In this document: one piece after another, positions 9,883-17,279 of the stretch
Layout: each line of letters begins with the position of its first letter
How positions within the stretch are numbered: position 1 is the first letter of the stretch
Assembly (NCBI GenBank): GCA_030824585.1
Contig: JAVBXM010000230.1
Coordinates: forward strand, 1 to 37,046
Source of the DNA: Phaeospirillum sp.
Lineage (GTDB): Bacteria > Pseudomonadota > Alphaproteobacteria > Rhodospirillales > Magnetospirillaceae
Direction of reading: 5' to 3'
DNA: 37,046 bases
The notes under the pieces: model-generated
Told to the model about the DNA's origin: nothing
Database searches by the model: none
The model's input: the letters and a program-made list of their open reading frames with translations, nothing else
Position numbers and translations under genes: made by a program

Positions 9883-11610
9883 GTGACGGCCGGGATTCCA
9901 GAGCGGATGAGCGCGACGGGCGACAAACAGCGAGGCAAGCCGCCAACGGGCGGGCGCCCCGCCATGGTCTTGGGAACCGAGGGGCTGGGTGCCTTTCCCG
10001 GGCCGGCGGTGCTGCTCGACCGTGACGGAATCATCATCGCCGCCAACGGCCGGGCGGAGCCCCTGGCCCAGGCGGTGGCCCAGGACCGGCTCGGCTGCCT
10101 GTCCGCCCTGCTGGGCCAGCCCGGTGCCACCTCGGTGGAAAGCCTGCCGCTCGCCACCGGCGGTTCCCTGATCCTGGACCTGGTCTCCATCCCGGCCGAG
10201 GGCGGCCAGACCATCCTGTTCGGCCGCGACGTGACGCTCGAGCGCAACCTGCGGGCCGCCCTGGTGGAATCCCGCCAGCGCTACAAGGACCTGGTGGAGA
10301 TTTCCAGCGATTTCGCCTGGGAAACCGGTGCCGACGGCCGCTTCGTCTTCGTCAGCCCCAAGGGGGCGCTGGGCTTCGCCGCCGACGAACTGGTGGGGCG
10401 CCGCCCCGCCGAGTTCGTGCTGCAGGAGGAAGACACCCACGGTCCCGGCCCGTTCGAGGCGGTGGCCCCGGTCGAGGACATCGAGGTGTGGATGCGCCAA
10501 TCCGATGGCCAGCCCATGTGCCTGCTGGCCTCCTCCACCCCCATTCGCGGCGATGGCGGCGAGTGGCGCGGCGCCCGCGGCGTGTGCCGCGACGTGACCC
10601 AGGAACGGCTGCGCGACGCGGCGCTTTCGCGCGCCAACAACCGCGAGCGCCTGCTCAGCTATATCGTGCGGACCATCCGCGACGAGGTGGACCCCGCCGA
10701 CATGCTGAAGGCGGCGGCCGAGGCCACGGCGCGCGCCCTGGGTGCCACCGGCTGCCAGATATTCCGCATCCAGTCCGAGGATTCCGACTTCGTCCTGTCG
10801 GCCGATTACGGCCAGTTCGGCGAGTCCCGTCTGGTGCTCGACACCTTCGAATCCACCGATCACTACGATGGCGACCTGGGCGACTGGCGGGTATTGGCCT
10901 CGGTGTGCCGCTACCGCCATTCCATCAACGGCGCCGTGCTGCTGTGGCGCCAGATGGGCCGCGCCGCCTGGAGCGACGACGACCGCCTGCTGATCGACGA
11001 CGTGGCCAATCAGGTGGGGCTGGCCGCCGAGCAGATCACCAACCACGAGCGCATGGTCAAGCTGTCGCGCACCGATGGATTGACCGGCCTGTTCAACCGC
11101 CGCGCCTTCTTCGAGGAGATCGCCCGGCGCTTCCACCGGCTGACGCGCGAGGGGCGGCCCGCCGCCCTGATCTACGTGGACCTGGACAATTTCAAGGCGG
11201 TCAACGACGTGCACGGCCACCAGACCGGCGACCGGGCCCTGCTGGCGGTGCGCGACCTGCTGCTGCAGCACACCAGGCCCATCGATCTGGTGGCGCGCCT
11301 GGGCGGCGACGAATTCGCCATCTGGCTGGAAGCCGCCGAGGAGCGCATCGCCGTCAAGCGCTGCGAGGATCTGCTGGAGGCCGCCAAGGGGCTGGAGCAC
11401 TATTCCGGCGGGGCGGACAAGCCGCTGGGCTGCTCGCTGGGCGTGGCGGTGCATGCCGGCGGCGACCGGGAAAACATCGAGGAACTGATCGCCCGCGCCG
11501 ACAAGGCCATGTATCAGGTCAAGCGCACCGGCAAGGGCGCCTTCCACATCGCGCCGCCGCCCGGCGCTTCCCATGTCGTGCCGCCCTCCGGCGGCGGGGG
11601 GACGGCATGA
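9883..11610 (+). CDS. Diguanylate cyclase with PAS and GAF-like sensor domains
   Basis: A 575-residue cytoplasmic protein predicted to make cyclic di-GMP from two GTP. A degenerate PAS-like segment (about 30-115, GPAVLLDRDGIIIAANGRAE) precedes a clearer PAS domain (about 132-240, YKDLVEISSDFAWETGADG, ending RGVCRDVTQERL). A GAF-like domain follows (about 250-390). The GGDEF domain opens with SRTDGLTGLFNRRAFFEE and has an intact active site GGDEF at 474-478, so it should be catalytic. RPID at 465-468 matches the RxxD inhibitory I-site, implying product feedback. No membrane segment is seen, so the signal is intracellular. Its stop codon overlaps the DUF2336 start (ATGA at 11607-11610), indicating coupled translation. 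Confidence 0.92.
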   Translation: MTAGIPERMSATGDKQRGKPPTGGRPAMVLGTEGLGAFPGPAVLLDRDGIIIAANGRAEPLAQAVAQDRLGCLSALLGQPGATSVESLPLATGGSLILDLVSIPAEGGQTILFGRDVTLERNLRAALVESRQRYKDLVEISSDFAWETGADGRFVFVSPKGALGFAADELVGRRPAEFVLQEEDTHGPGPFEAVAPVEDIEVWMRQSDGQPMCLLASSTPIRGDGGEWRGARGVCRDVTQERLRDAALSRANNRERLLSYIVRTIRDEVDPADMLKAAAEATARALGATGCQIFRIQSEDSDFVLSADYGQFGESRLVLDTFESTDHYDGDLGDWRVLASVCRYRHSINGAVLLWRQMGRAAWSDDDRLLIDDVANQVGLAAEQITNHERMVKLSRTDGLTGLFNRRAFFEEIARRFHRLTREGRPAALIYVDLDNFKAVNDVHGHQTGDRALLAVRDLLLQHTRPIDLVARLGGDEFAIWLEAAEERIAVKRCEDLLEAAKGLEHYSGGADKPLGCSLGVAVHAGGDRENIEELIARADKAMYQVKRTGKGAFHIAPPPGASHVVPPSGGGGTA

Positions 11611-12890
11611 CCGGATTCCTCAAGCGGCTGTTCGGCGGCGGGCGCAAGGGGCCGCTGGACTATGAGCAGGCCAAGGAACTGGCCGCTCATCCCGATGCCG
11701 CGGTCCGCGCCGAACTGGCGGCCCGCGAGGACGTCAAGGCCGAGATTCTCTATTTCCTGGCCGAGGACGGCGATGCCGAGGTGCGGCGCAAGGTGGCGGC
11801 CAATCCCCATGCCCCGGCCCAGGCCAATTTGCGCCTCGCCGCCGACCAGAGCGACGCGGTGCGCGGCGACCTGGCCGCCAAGATCGCCCGGGTGGCCCCC
11901 GGCCTGTCGACCCACGAACAGGACCGCCTGCGCCGCATGACCTTCGAATCCCTGGAGATGCTGGCCCGCGACCAGATTCCCAAAGTGCGCCAGATTCTGG
12001 CCGAGGCGCTGCAGGACGTGGCCAACGCGCCGCCCGACGTGATCCGCCGGCTGGCCCGCGACGCCGAACTGGTGGTGGCCGGGCCGGTGCTGCAGTTCTC
12101 GCCGGTGCTGACCGACGAGGACCTGCTGGAGATCATCGGCGCCGGCCCCATTCCCGGTGCCCTGGCCTGCATTTCGCGGCGCTCGGTGGTCAACGTCAAG
12201 GTGGCCGACGCCATCGCCGCCACCGACGACGTGGACGCCATCGCCGTGCTGCTGGGCAACCCTTCCGCCCAGATCCGCGAGGAGACCCTGGACCGTCTGG
12301 CCGACCGCGCCGCCGATATCGAGGCCTGGCACCGGCCCATGGTCGAGCGGCCGCAGCTTTCGGCCCGCACGGCGCAGAAGCTGGCCCGCTTCGTCGCCGC
12401 CAGCCTGCTGCAGACCCTGTCGGAGCGGCGCGACCTGGACGCCGACGCCATCGCCGCCGTCGCCGCCGTGGTGTCGCGGCGCATCGGCGAGATCGAGGAC
12501 GATGCCGGCGCCAAGGGCGAGGCCAGGCGCGACGCCGACGATGCCGCCGCCCTGCAGCGGGCCCGCGCCCTGCACGCCGCCGGGCAACTGGACGAGACGG
12601 CCATGGATACCGCGCTGTCGTCGGGCGATCACGCCTTCGTCACCGCCGCCCTGGCGGTGCTGTCGAACCTGCCGCCCAAGGCGGTGCGCAAGGTGGTCTA
12701 TACCAAGAGCGCCAAGGGCATGGTGGCGGTCACCTGGAAGGCCGGCCTGTCCGCCGGCTTCGGCGCCCAGTTGCAGAGCAAGCTGATGCGCCTGCCCGCC
12801 TCCAAGGTGCTGGCGCCGAAGCAGGGCGACCACGCGCTGTCCGCCGCCGAGATGGAATGGCAACTGGAGTTCTTCGGGGCGGGGGAATAG
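11607..12890 (+). CDS. DUF2336 domain protein
   Basis: A 427-residue soluble helical protein of the alphaproteobacterial DUF2336 family, function unknown. The N-terminal 90 residues contain HEAT/LRV-like repeats: LAAHPDAAVRAELAARED, then EVRRKVAANPHAPAQANLRLA and a third, weaker copy. The central part (LEIIGAGPIPGALACISRRSVVNVKVADAIA and DAIAVLLGNPSAQIREETLDRLADRA) is the recognisable DUF2336 core. The C-terminal 100 residues contain a KVVYTKSAKGMVAVTWKAGLS segment. The 4-nt overlap with the diguanylate cyclase gene suggests both proteins work together; helical-repeat folds often bind proteins, so a scaffold or c-di-GMP-responsive partner is conceivable, but this is inference. Confidence 0.82.
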   Translation: MTGFLKRLFGGGRKGPLDYEQAKELAAHPDAAVRAELAAREDVKAEILYFLAEDGDAEVRRKVAANPHAPAQANLRLAADQSDAVRGDLAAKIARVAPGLSTHEQDRLRRMTFESLEMLARDQIPKVRQILAEALQDVANAPPDVIRRLARDAELVVAGPVLQFSPVLTDEDLLEIIGAGPIPGALACISRRSVVNVKVADAIAATDDVDAIAVLLGNPSAQIREETLDRLADRAADIEAWHRPMVERPQLSARTAQKLARFVAASLLQTLSERRDLDADAIAAVAAVVSRRIGEIEDDAGAKGEARRDADDAAALQRARALHAAGQLDETAMDTALSSGDHAFVTAALAVLSNLPPKAVRKVVYTKSAKGMVAVTWKAGLSAGFGAQLQSKLMRLPASKVLAPKQGDHALSAAEMEWQLEFFGAGE

Positions 12891-12897
12891 CCCGACT

Positions 12898-12938
12898 TTC
12901 GGAAAAGTCCTTCGCTGCGCTCAGTGTACTTTTCCGAA
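12898..12938. repeat. 11-bp perfect inverted repeat downstream of DUF2336 gene
   Basis: TTCGGAAAAGT (12898-12908) and ACTTTTCCGAA (12928-12938) are exact inverted copies around a 19-nt loop, 7 bp after the stop codon. It is the first of two tandem hairpins in this convergent gap. No T-tract follows. Confidence 0.6.
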
Positions 12939-12948
12939 GGAAAACGGA

Positions 12949-12983
12949 AAGCTCCGGCTCGGGGCGACCCTTCGCCGGAGCTT
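12949..12983. terminator. Candidate bidirectional terminator between convergent genes
   Basis: AAGCTCCGGC (12949-12958) pairs perfectly with GCCGGAGCTT (12974-12983), and GGAAA/TTTCC arms extend the pairing across a bulge. It is placed 12 bp before the end of the minus-strand reductase gene and 58 bp after the plus-strand DUF2336 gene. The T-run is short (TTGTTT), so its strength is uncertain. Confidence 0.5.
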
Positions 12984-12994
12984 GTTTCCTTCGA

Positions 12995-14011
12995 TTACGA
13001 CGCCTTCGGCACGCCCGACGTGGTCGAGTGCTCGAAGTGCAGGGCTTCGCCGGGATGGACCACGTCGTGGGCCGAGTGGGCGACGCGGGCGGCTTCGGCG
13101 AAGCCCGACAGGATCAGCTTCAGCTTGCCGGGATAGGAGCAGATGTCGCCGGCCGCATAGATGCCCGGCGCATCGGTGGCGCCCGTCGCCGGGTCGACGG
13201 CGATCAGGTTGCGGTCCATGCCGAGATTCCACTGGGCGATGGGGCCGAGGTCGCTGGACAGGCCATAGAAGGGCAGCAGCACGTCGGCCTCCAGGCGTTT
13301 GGTCTCGCCCTCCAAGGTGGCGACGATCACCGCCGACAGCTTGCCGCTCTCACCTTCCAGGCCGTGCAACTGATAGGGCACCACCAGCTCGACGCCGCCG
13401 GATTCGGCCAGTTGCTTGAGACGCGCCTCGGATTCGGGGGCGGCGCGGAACTTGGGGCGGCGATGCACCACCATGACCTTGGCCGCCACCTCGGCGAGCG
13501 AGATGGCCCAATCCACCGCCGAATCGCCGCCGCCGGCGATCACCACCGTCTTGCCGCGGAAATCCTCGCGACGGCGCACCAGATAGAACACGCTGGTGCC
13601 TTCGTACCGCTCCAGACCGTCCAGCGGCGGGCGGTTGGGGCCGAAGGCGCCGCCGCCGGCGCAGATGATCACGGCCCGTGCCGCGATGCTGTCGCCGTTG
13701 GACAGGCCGCACAGCCAGCGCCCGTCGTCCAGGCGGGCCAGGGTGCTCACCTGGGTGTCGAAATGGAAGGTGGGGGCGAAGGGCGCCGCCTGCTCGGACA
13801 GGCGCTCCACCAGATCGGCGGCCAGGATGGAGGGATGGCCGGGAATGTCGTAGATGGGCTTTTCCGGGTACAGCGCGCTCAACTGGCCGCCGACGGCTTC
13901 CAGGGCGTCGACCACGTGGCAGCGCACCTTGACCATGCCGCACTGGAACACCGCGAACAGGCCCACCGGGCCGGCGCCGACGATCACCGCATCGGTTTCA
14001 TGCTGGACCAT
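12995..14011 (-). CDS. Ferredoxin/flavodoxin-NADP+ reductase, thioredoxin reductase-like type
   Basis: A 338-residue FAD/NAD(P)-dependent oxidoreductase. FAD motif VGAGPVGLFAVFQCGM is near residue 11, GGQLSALYPEKPIYDIPG near 42-59, the second Rossmann motif IAGGGDSAVDWA near 159, and the FAD-closing motif YAAGDICSYPGKLKLILSGFAEA near 293-315. The redox-active CxxC of true thioredoxin reductases is missing, and there is a C-terminal extension, as in the Bacillus YumC/Chlorobium-type ferredoxin-NADP reductases, which transfer electrons between NADPH and ferredoxin or flavodoxin in the cytoplasm. AAGGAG lies 8 nt before the ATG. The gene has its own promoter with an adjacent dyad (14110-14156), so it is likely regulated separately from the pyrD operon upstream. 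Confidence 0.9.
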   Translation of the reverse strand: MVQHETDAVIVGAGPVGLFAVFQCGMVKVRCHVVDALEAVGGQLSALYPEKPIYDIPGHPSILAADLVERLSEQAAPFAPTFHFDTQVSTLARLDDGRWLCGLSNGDSIAARAVIICAGGGAFGPNRPPLDGLERYEGTSVFYLVRRREDFRGKTVVIAGGGDSAVDWAISLAEVAAKVMVVHRRPKFRAAPESEARLKQLAESGGVELVVPYQLHGLEGESGKLSAVIVATLEGETKRLEADVLLPFYGLSSDLGPIAQWNLGMDRNLIAVDPATGATDAPGIYAAGDICSYPGKLKLILSGFAEAARVAHSAHDVVHPGEALHFEHSTTSGVPKAS

Positions 14012-14109
14012 GATTGGTCTCCTTTTCCTTTGCCCTCAATCGCCGGGCGCTTCGCTCGGGCTTTCGCGGCATAAGCCGCGGCGCGCGTCGCGCCAGCCTC
14101 CTCACCACC

Positions 14110-14127
14110 GATGTGGACCTCCACATC
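14110..14127. promoter_or_regulatory. Perfect dyad operator at the reductase transcription start
   Basis: GATGTGGA-CC-TCCACATC is a perfect 8+8 bp palindrome with a 2-bp centre. It directly abuts the -10 box of the minus-strand promoter and covers the expected +1, the classical place for a repressor. I cannot assign the regulator; no transcription-factor gene is adjacent. Confidence 0.65.
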
Positions 14128-14156
14128 AGTATCTCGTCGGAATTCTTACCAGACAA
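14128..14156 (-). promoter_or_regulatory. Promoter of the FNR-like reductase gene
   Basis: On the minus strand TTGTCT (14151-14156), a 17-bp spacer and GATACT (14128-14133) form a good sigma-70 promoter. The -35 box overlaps the last codons of the upstream HAD gene. The expected start near 14121 gives a leader of about 110 nt that also contains a CGCGGC-ATAA-GCCGCG hairpin (14065-14080). Confidence 0.65.
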
Positions 14157-15012
14157 ACTTCGGAATGGCGGCGACGGGCGTTTCGCCGTGATGGCGGGCC
14201 AGCTCGGCCAGCCGGGCCGGGTCGGCGGTCTCACCCCATTTGATGCCCAGCTCGTCGGCATGGATGCCGCCGGTGACCAGCACGGCGTCGATGCCGCCGG
14301 CCCGGGCGCCCCGGATATCGGTGTGCAGCGCGTCGCCCACCGCGCAGACCCGCGTCCTGTCGGCGATGCCCAGGGTGGCCAGCGCCACCGCGTAGATGGC
14401 CGGATCGGGCTTGCCCCGCTGCACCACCTGGCCGCCCATGTCGGCGTAGCGGTCGGCGATGGCCCCGGCGCAGGTGATGCGTCTGCCCTGGCGGATAACC
14501 ACGTGGTCGGGATTGGCGCAGACCATGGGCAGCCGCCGCGCCAGGGCGCGGTCGAGGACCGACTGGTAGTCGGCGACGGTCTCCGTCACCTCCACCGGCC
14601 CGGTGTTGAGGATGAAATCGGCCGCTTCAAGGTCGACCGACCGGTAAGGCAATGATTCGTAGACGTTGCAATCGCGCTCGGGCCCCAGGTGGTAGAGATT
14701 GGAGCCCAGGGCGGCGAAGACCGGGTCGGTGTGGCGTTCCAGCTCCAGATGCACCGCCTCGCCCGACGACAGCACCTCGTCGTAGAGGCCGCGTTCGATG
14801 CCCAGGCGGGTCAGTTGCTCGATCAGGGCGGTGGCGCGGCGCGGCGCGTTGGACAGCATGATGGTGCGCTTGCCCGCCCGCCGCAGGGCGGCCAGGGTCT
14901 CGGCGACGCCGGGATAGGCGGTGACGCCGTCGTGGATCACCCCCCACAGGTCGAGCACGAAGCCGTCATAGCGCCCGGCGACCGCCGACAGCCCGGAAAT
15001 CGACGGAATCAC
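14146..15012 (-). CDS. HAD-superfamily class IIA hydrolase (TIGR01459-like)
   Basis: A 288-residue phosphatase-like protein of the NagD-like HAD IIA branch. Motif I is FVLDLWGVIHDG, in which the second Asp of the usual DxD is replaced by DLWGV, as in the TIGR01459 subgroup. Motif II is IMLSNAPRRA, the Lys region is VQRGKPDPAIYAVAL, and motif IV is CAVGDALHTDIRGARAGGIDAVLV. The substrate is unknown. The GTG start at 15012 overlaps the pyrD stop by 4 nt (15009-15012), so translation is coupled to pyrD. The neighbourhood suggests a nucleotide or sugar-phosphate substrate, but this is only inference. Its end overlaps the promoter of the downstream reductase gene. Confidence 0.85.
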   Translation of the reverse strand: MIPSISGLSAVAGRYDGFVLDLWGVIHDGVTAYPGVAETLAALRRAGKRTIMLSNAPRRATALIEQLTRLGIERGLYDEVLSSGEAVHLELERHTDPVFAALGSNLYHLGPERDCNVYESLPYRSVDLEAADFILNTGPVEVTETVADYQSVLDRALARRLPMVCANPDHVVIRQGRRITCAGAIADRYADMGGQVVQRGKPDPAIYAVALATLGIADRTRVCAVGDALHTDIRGARAGGIDAVLVTGGIHADELGIKWGETADPARLAELARHHGETPVAAIPKFVW

Positions 15013-16076
15013 AGTCCGTGGCCCCGATGGTCGGCGCCCACCGCCTCGGTGATGGAGGCAAAGCCGTCGCGGGCCAGCAGCTCGGCCATTTCGCGCTTGA
15101 TGCGGGTGACCAGGGCGGGGCCTTCGTAGACCATGGCGGAGTAGAGCTGGACCAGCGAGGCGCCGGCCCGGACCTTGGCATAGGCCTCGGAACCCGAGGC
15201 GATGCCGCCCACCCCGATGATCGGCAGCTTGCCCCGGGTCAGTTCATAGACCCGGCGCAGCATGGCGGTGGAGGATTCGAACAGCGGCGCGCCTGACAGG
15301 CCGCCGGTCTGGCGGGCATTGGCCGAGCGCAGGGTCTCGGGCCGCGCCACCGTGGTGTTGGAGACGATCAGGCCGTCCAGGGCGCCGTCCATGGCCACGG
15401 CGGCGATGTCGCCCAGGTCTTCCCAGGCCAGGTCGGGGGCGATCTTGAGCAGCAGGGGCGGCGCGCCGGACGGCATGGCCCGGGTCAGGGCGGCCCGGGT
15501 GCGGCCCACCAGGGTTTCCAACTGGTCGCGGCCCTGCAGGGCGCGCAGGCCCGGCGTGTTGGGCGAGGATACGTTGATCACCAGGTAGTCGGACAGCGGC
15601 GCAAGGCGCGCGGCACCCTTCTCGTAATCGGCGGCGGCGTCCTCGGTATCCTTGTTCTTGCCGAGATTGGCGCCGACGACGCCCACGCGCCGCCGCGCCG
15701 CCAGATGGCCGGCGACCACGTCCAGGCCCCGGTTGTTGAAGCCCATGCGGTTGATCACCGCCCGGTCCTCGGGCAGCCGGAACATGCGGGGCTTGGGATT
15801 GCCGGGTTGCGGCCGGGGCGTCACCGAGCCGATCTCCACGAAGCCGAAACCCTGGGCCAGCATGGCGTCGGGGACCTCGGCATTCTTGTCGAAGCCGGCG
15901 GCCAGCCCCACCGGATTGGGGAAGTCGCGGCCCCACAGCCGCACCTTCAGCGCATCGGGGTTATAGACCGGCTGCCTGGGGACCAGCCCGGCCTTGAGCA
16001 GGCCGATGGTCAGCCCGTGGGCGGTCTCTGCGTCGAGCAGGCGGACCAGCGGTCCGGCGAGACGGAAATAGTCCAA
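15009..16076 (-). CDS. pyrD: Dihydroorotate dehydrogenase (quinone), class 2
   Basis: A 355-residue membrane-associated FMN enzyme that oxidises dihydroorotate to orotate with quinone, the fourth step of UMP synthesis. The N-terminal helices (YFRLAGPLVRLLDAETAHGLTIGLLK), typical of class 2 enzymes, form the quinone tunnel. FMN and substrate motifs include NPVGLAAGFDKNAE, GSVTPRPQPGNPKPRMFRL, NRMGFNN, VNVSSPNTPGLRALQ with the catalytic Ser, SNTT, LSGAPLFESS and GVGGIASGSEAYAKVRAGASLVQLYSA segments. I chose the TTG at 16076: it lies 2 nt after the DUF952 stop, with GAGGA six nt upstream inside that gene. A longer in-frame reading to 16211 overlaps DUF952 and lacks domain character. Confidence 0.95.
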   Translation of the reverse strand: MDYFRLAGPLVRLLDAETAHGLTIGLLKAGLVPRQPVYNPDALKVRLWGRDFPNPVGLAAGFDKNAEVPDAMLAQGFGFVEIGSVTPRPQPGNPKPRMFRLPEDRAVINRMGFNNRGLDVVAGHLAARRRVGVVGANLGKNKDTEDAAADYEKGAARLAPLSDYLVINVSSPNTPGLRALQGRDQLETLVGRTRAALTRAMPSGAPPLLLKIAPDLAWEDLGDIAAVAMDGALDGLIVSNTTVARPETLRSANARQTGGLSGAPLFESSTAMLRRVYELTRGKLPIIGVGGIASGSEAYAKVRAGASLVQLYSAMVYEGPALVTRIKREMAELLARDGFASITEAVGADHRGHGL

Positions 16077-16078
16077 GA

Positions 16079-16432
16079 TCAGTCCTCGATGGCTGGAAAG
16101 ACGTGGGCGCCGTCGGGGCCCAACGGCAGATCGGCCACCCATTTCACCGCCGACGGCGGCAGGGGGGCATAGAGATGGGGAAACAACTGGCCGCCGCGCG
16201 ACACTTCCCACTTCAGGCTGTCGCCCAAAAGGTGCGGGTCGGCGGCGACGATCACCAGCCCGTCCTGGCCGGCCCGGTGCTTGGCGACGCTGGCCTTGAC
16301 CTGGGCGGGACCGGAGAAATGGATGAACCCGTCGGCCTCGTCCTGGGACGACCCCCTATATACCCCTGTCGTCTGGGCATATTGCCACTCGGTCCGACGG
16401 CATACATGATAGATGGTCGTGGGCGTGCTCAT
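16079..16432 (-). CDS. DUF952 family protein
   Basis: A 117-residue cytoplasmic protein of the DUF952 family: IYHVCRRTEWQYAQTTGVYRG, then DGFIHFSGPAQV, LVIVAADPHLLGDSLKWEVSRGGQLFPHLYAPLP and a VFP end. These are the conserved His, the DGFIH motif and the FPHLY strand. Structurally the family resembles ADP-ribosyltransferase-like folds, but no activity is established. It is first in a tight operon (2 nt to pyrD, then 4-nt overlap to the HAD gene). Similar DUF952-pyrD pairing is common in alphaproteobacteria from general knowledge, suggesting only shared expression. Confidence 0.9.
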   Translation of the reverse strand: MSTPTTIYHVCRRTEWQYAQTTGVYRGSSQDEADGFIHFSGPAQVKASVAKHRAGQDGLVIVAADPHLLGDSLKWEVSRGGQLFPHLYAPLPPSAVKWVADLPLGPDGAHVFPAIED

Positions 16433-16556
16433 GGCGGCGGACCATACTGGAAGTTGGTGCCGAACGCTAGGCGCCGTCGTTGCGCGCCACTCGATCGACC
16501 TGCGGTGAAAGCCGTGGAGCGTTGCAGATTTTTTCGTGGCGGCGGCGCCTTATTCT

Positions 16557-16571
16557 TGCGACCATGTCGCA
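16557..16571. promoter_or_regulatory. Small dyad upstream of the LuxR-type regulator
   Basis: TGCGAC-CAT-GTCGCA is a perfect 6+6 palindrome 48 bp before the response regulator start, in the 187-bp divergent gap with DUF952. It may be a regulator site. No clear -35/-10 pair is visible in this gap for either gene. Confidence 0.3.
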
Positions 16572-16619
16572 GATGGGCGACGGCGATCCATAGGCCGGGA
16601 GATGCATGGTGGGGACGAG

Positions 16620-17279
16620 ATGAAGATTCTTATCGCCGATGACCATGAACTGTTTCGTGACGGGCTTCGCCATGTTCTCGATCAGTTCGAAGGACCGCCG
16701 ACGATCATCGAGGCGAGCGACTTTCCCCAGGCCATTGCAGCCGCCCAGGCTGAGAAGGACATCGACATCGTCCTCCTCGACCTCACCATGCCGGGCATGG
16801 CGTGGGCCGAGGGGCTGGCCAAGCTGAAGGAATTGCTGCCCGCCAGCGTACCGGTGATCGTGCTGTCGGCCTCCGACGACCGTCGCCACGTACTGCAGGC
16901 GGTCAACATGGGGGCCGCCGGGTTCATTCCCAAGACCTCGTCGTCGCGCGTCATGCTGTCGGCGCTCAAGCTGGTGCTGTCGGGCGGCGTCTACCTGCCG
17001 CCCGCGCTGCTGGACCAGGGCGGGCCCGGCGGCGACGATGGTGCTCCCATGGCGGGCGAAACCGCCATCGCGGCCCTGACGCCGCGCCAACGCGAGGTTC
17101 TGGCCCTGCTGGGCCAGGGCAAGTCCAACAAGGAGATCGCCCGTGTGCTGGAACTGGCCGAGGGAACGGTCAAGCTGCACGTGACGGCCATCCTGAAGGC
17201 GCTCAACGTCAACAACCGCACCCGCGCGGTGGTCGCGGCCTCGCATCTGGGGTTGACGGCCCCCGATGCCGCTCCCTGA
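16620..17279 (+). CDS. Response regulator, NarL/FixJ (LuxR-HTH) family
   Basis: A 219-residue DNA-binding response regulator. The receiver domain (1-120) has the acidic pair D7-D8 (IADDHELFRDGL), phospho-acceptor D54 (VLLDLTMPGM), S83 and K105 (GFIPKTSS), all in the right places. The LuxR helix-turn-helix (about 150-210) is LTPRQREVLALLGQGKSNKEIA followed by EGTVKLHVTAILKALNVNNRT. No histidine kinase is adjacent. The ATG at 16620 is set by the receiver start. The gene overlaps the next one, a P-type ATPase, by 14 nt, so the regulator and pump are co-transcribed; autoregulation of a cation efflux operon is plausible but unproven. Confidence 0.93.
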   Translation: MKILIADDHELFRDGLRHVLDQFEGPPTIIEASDFPQAIAAAQAEKDIDIVLLDLTMPGMAWAEGLAKLKELLPASVPVIVLSASDDRRHVLQAVNMGAAGFIPKTSSSRVMLSALKLVLSGGVYLPPALLDQGGPGGDDGAPMAGETAIAALTPRQREVLALLGQGKSNKEIARVLELAEGTVKLHVTAILKALNVNNRTRAVVAASHLGLTAPDAAP

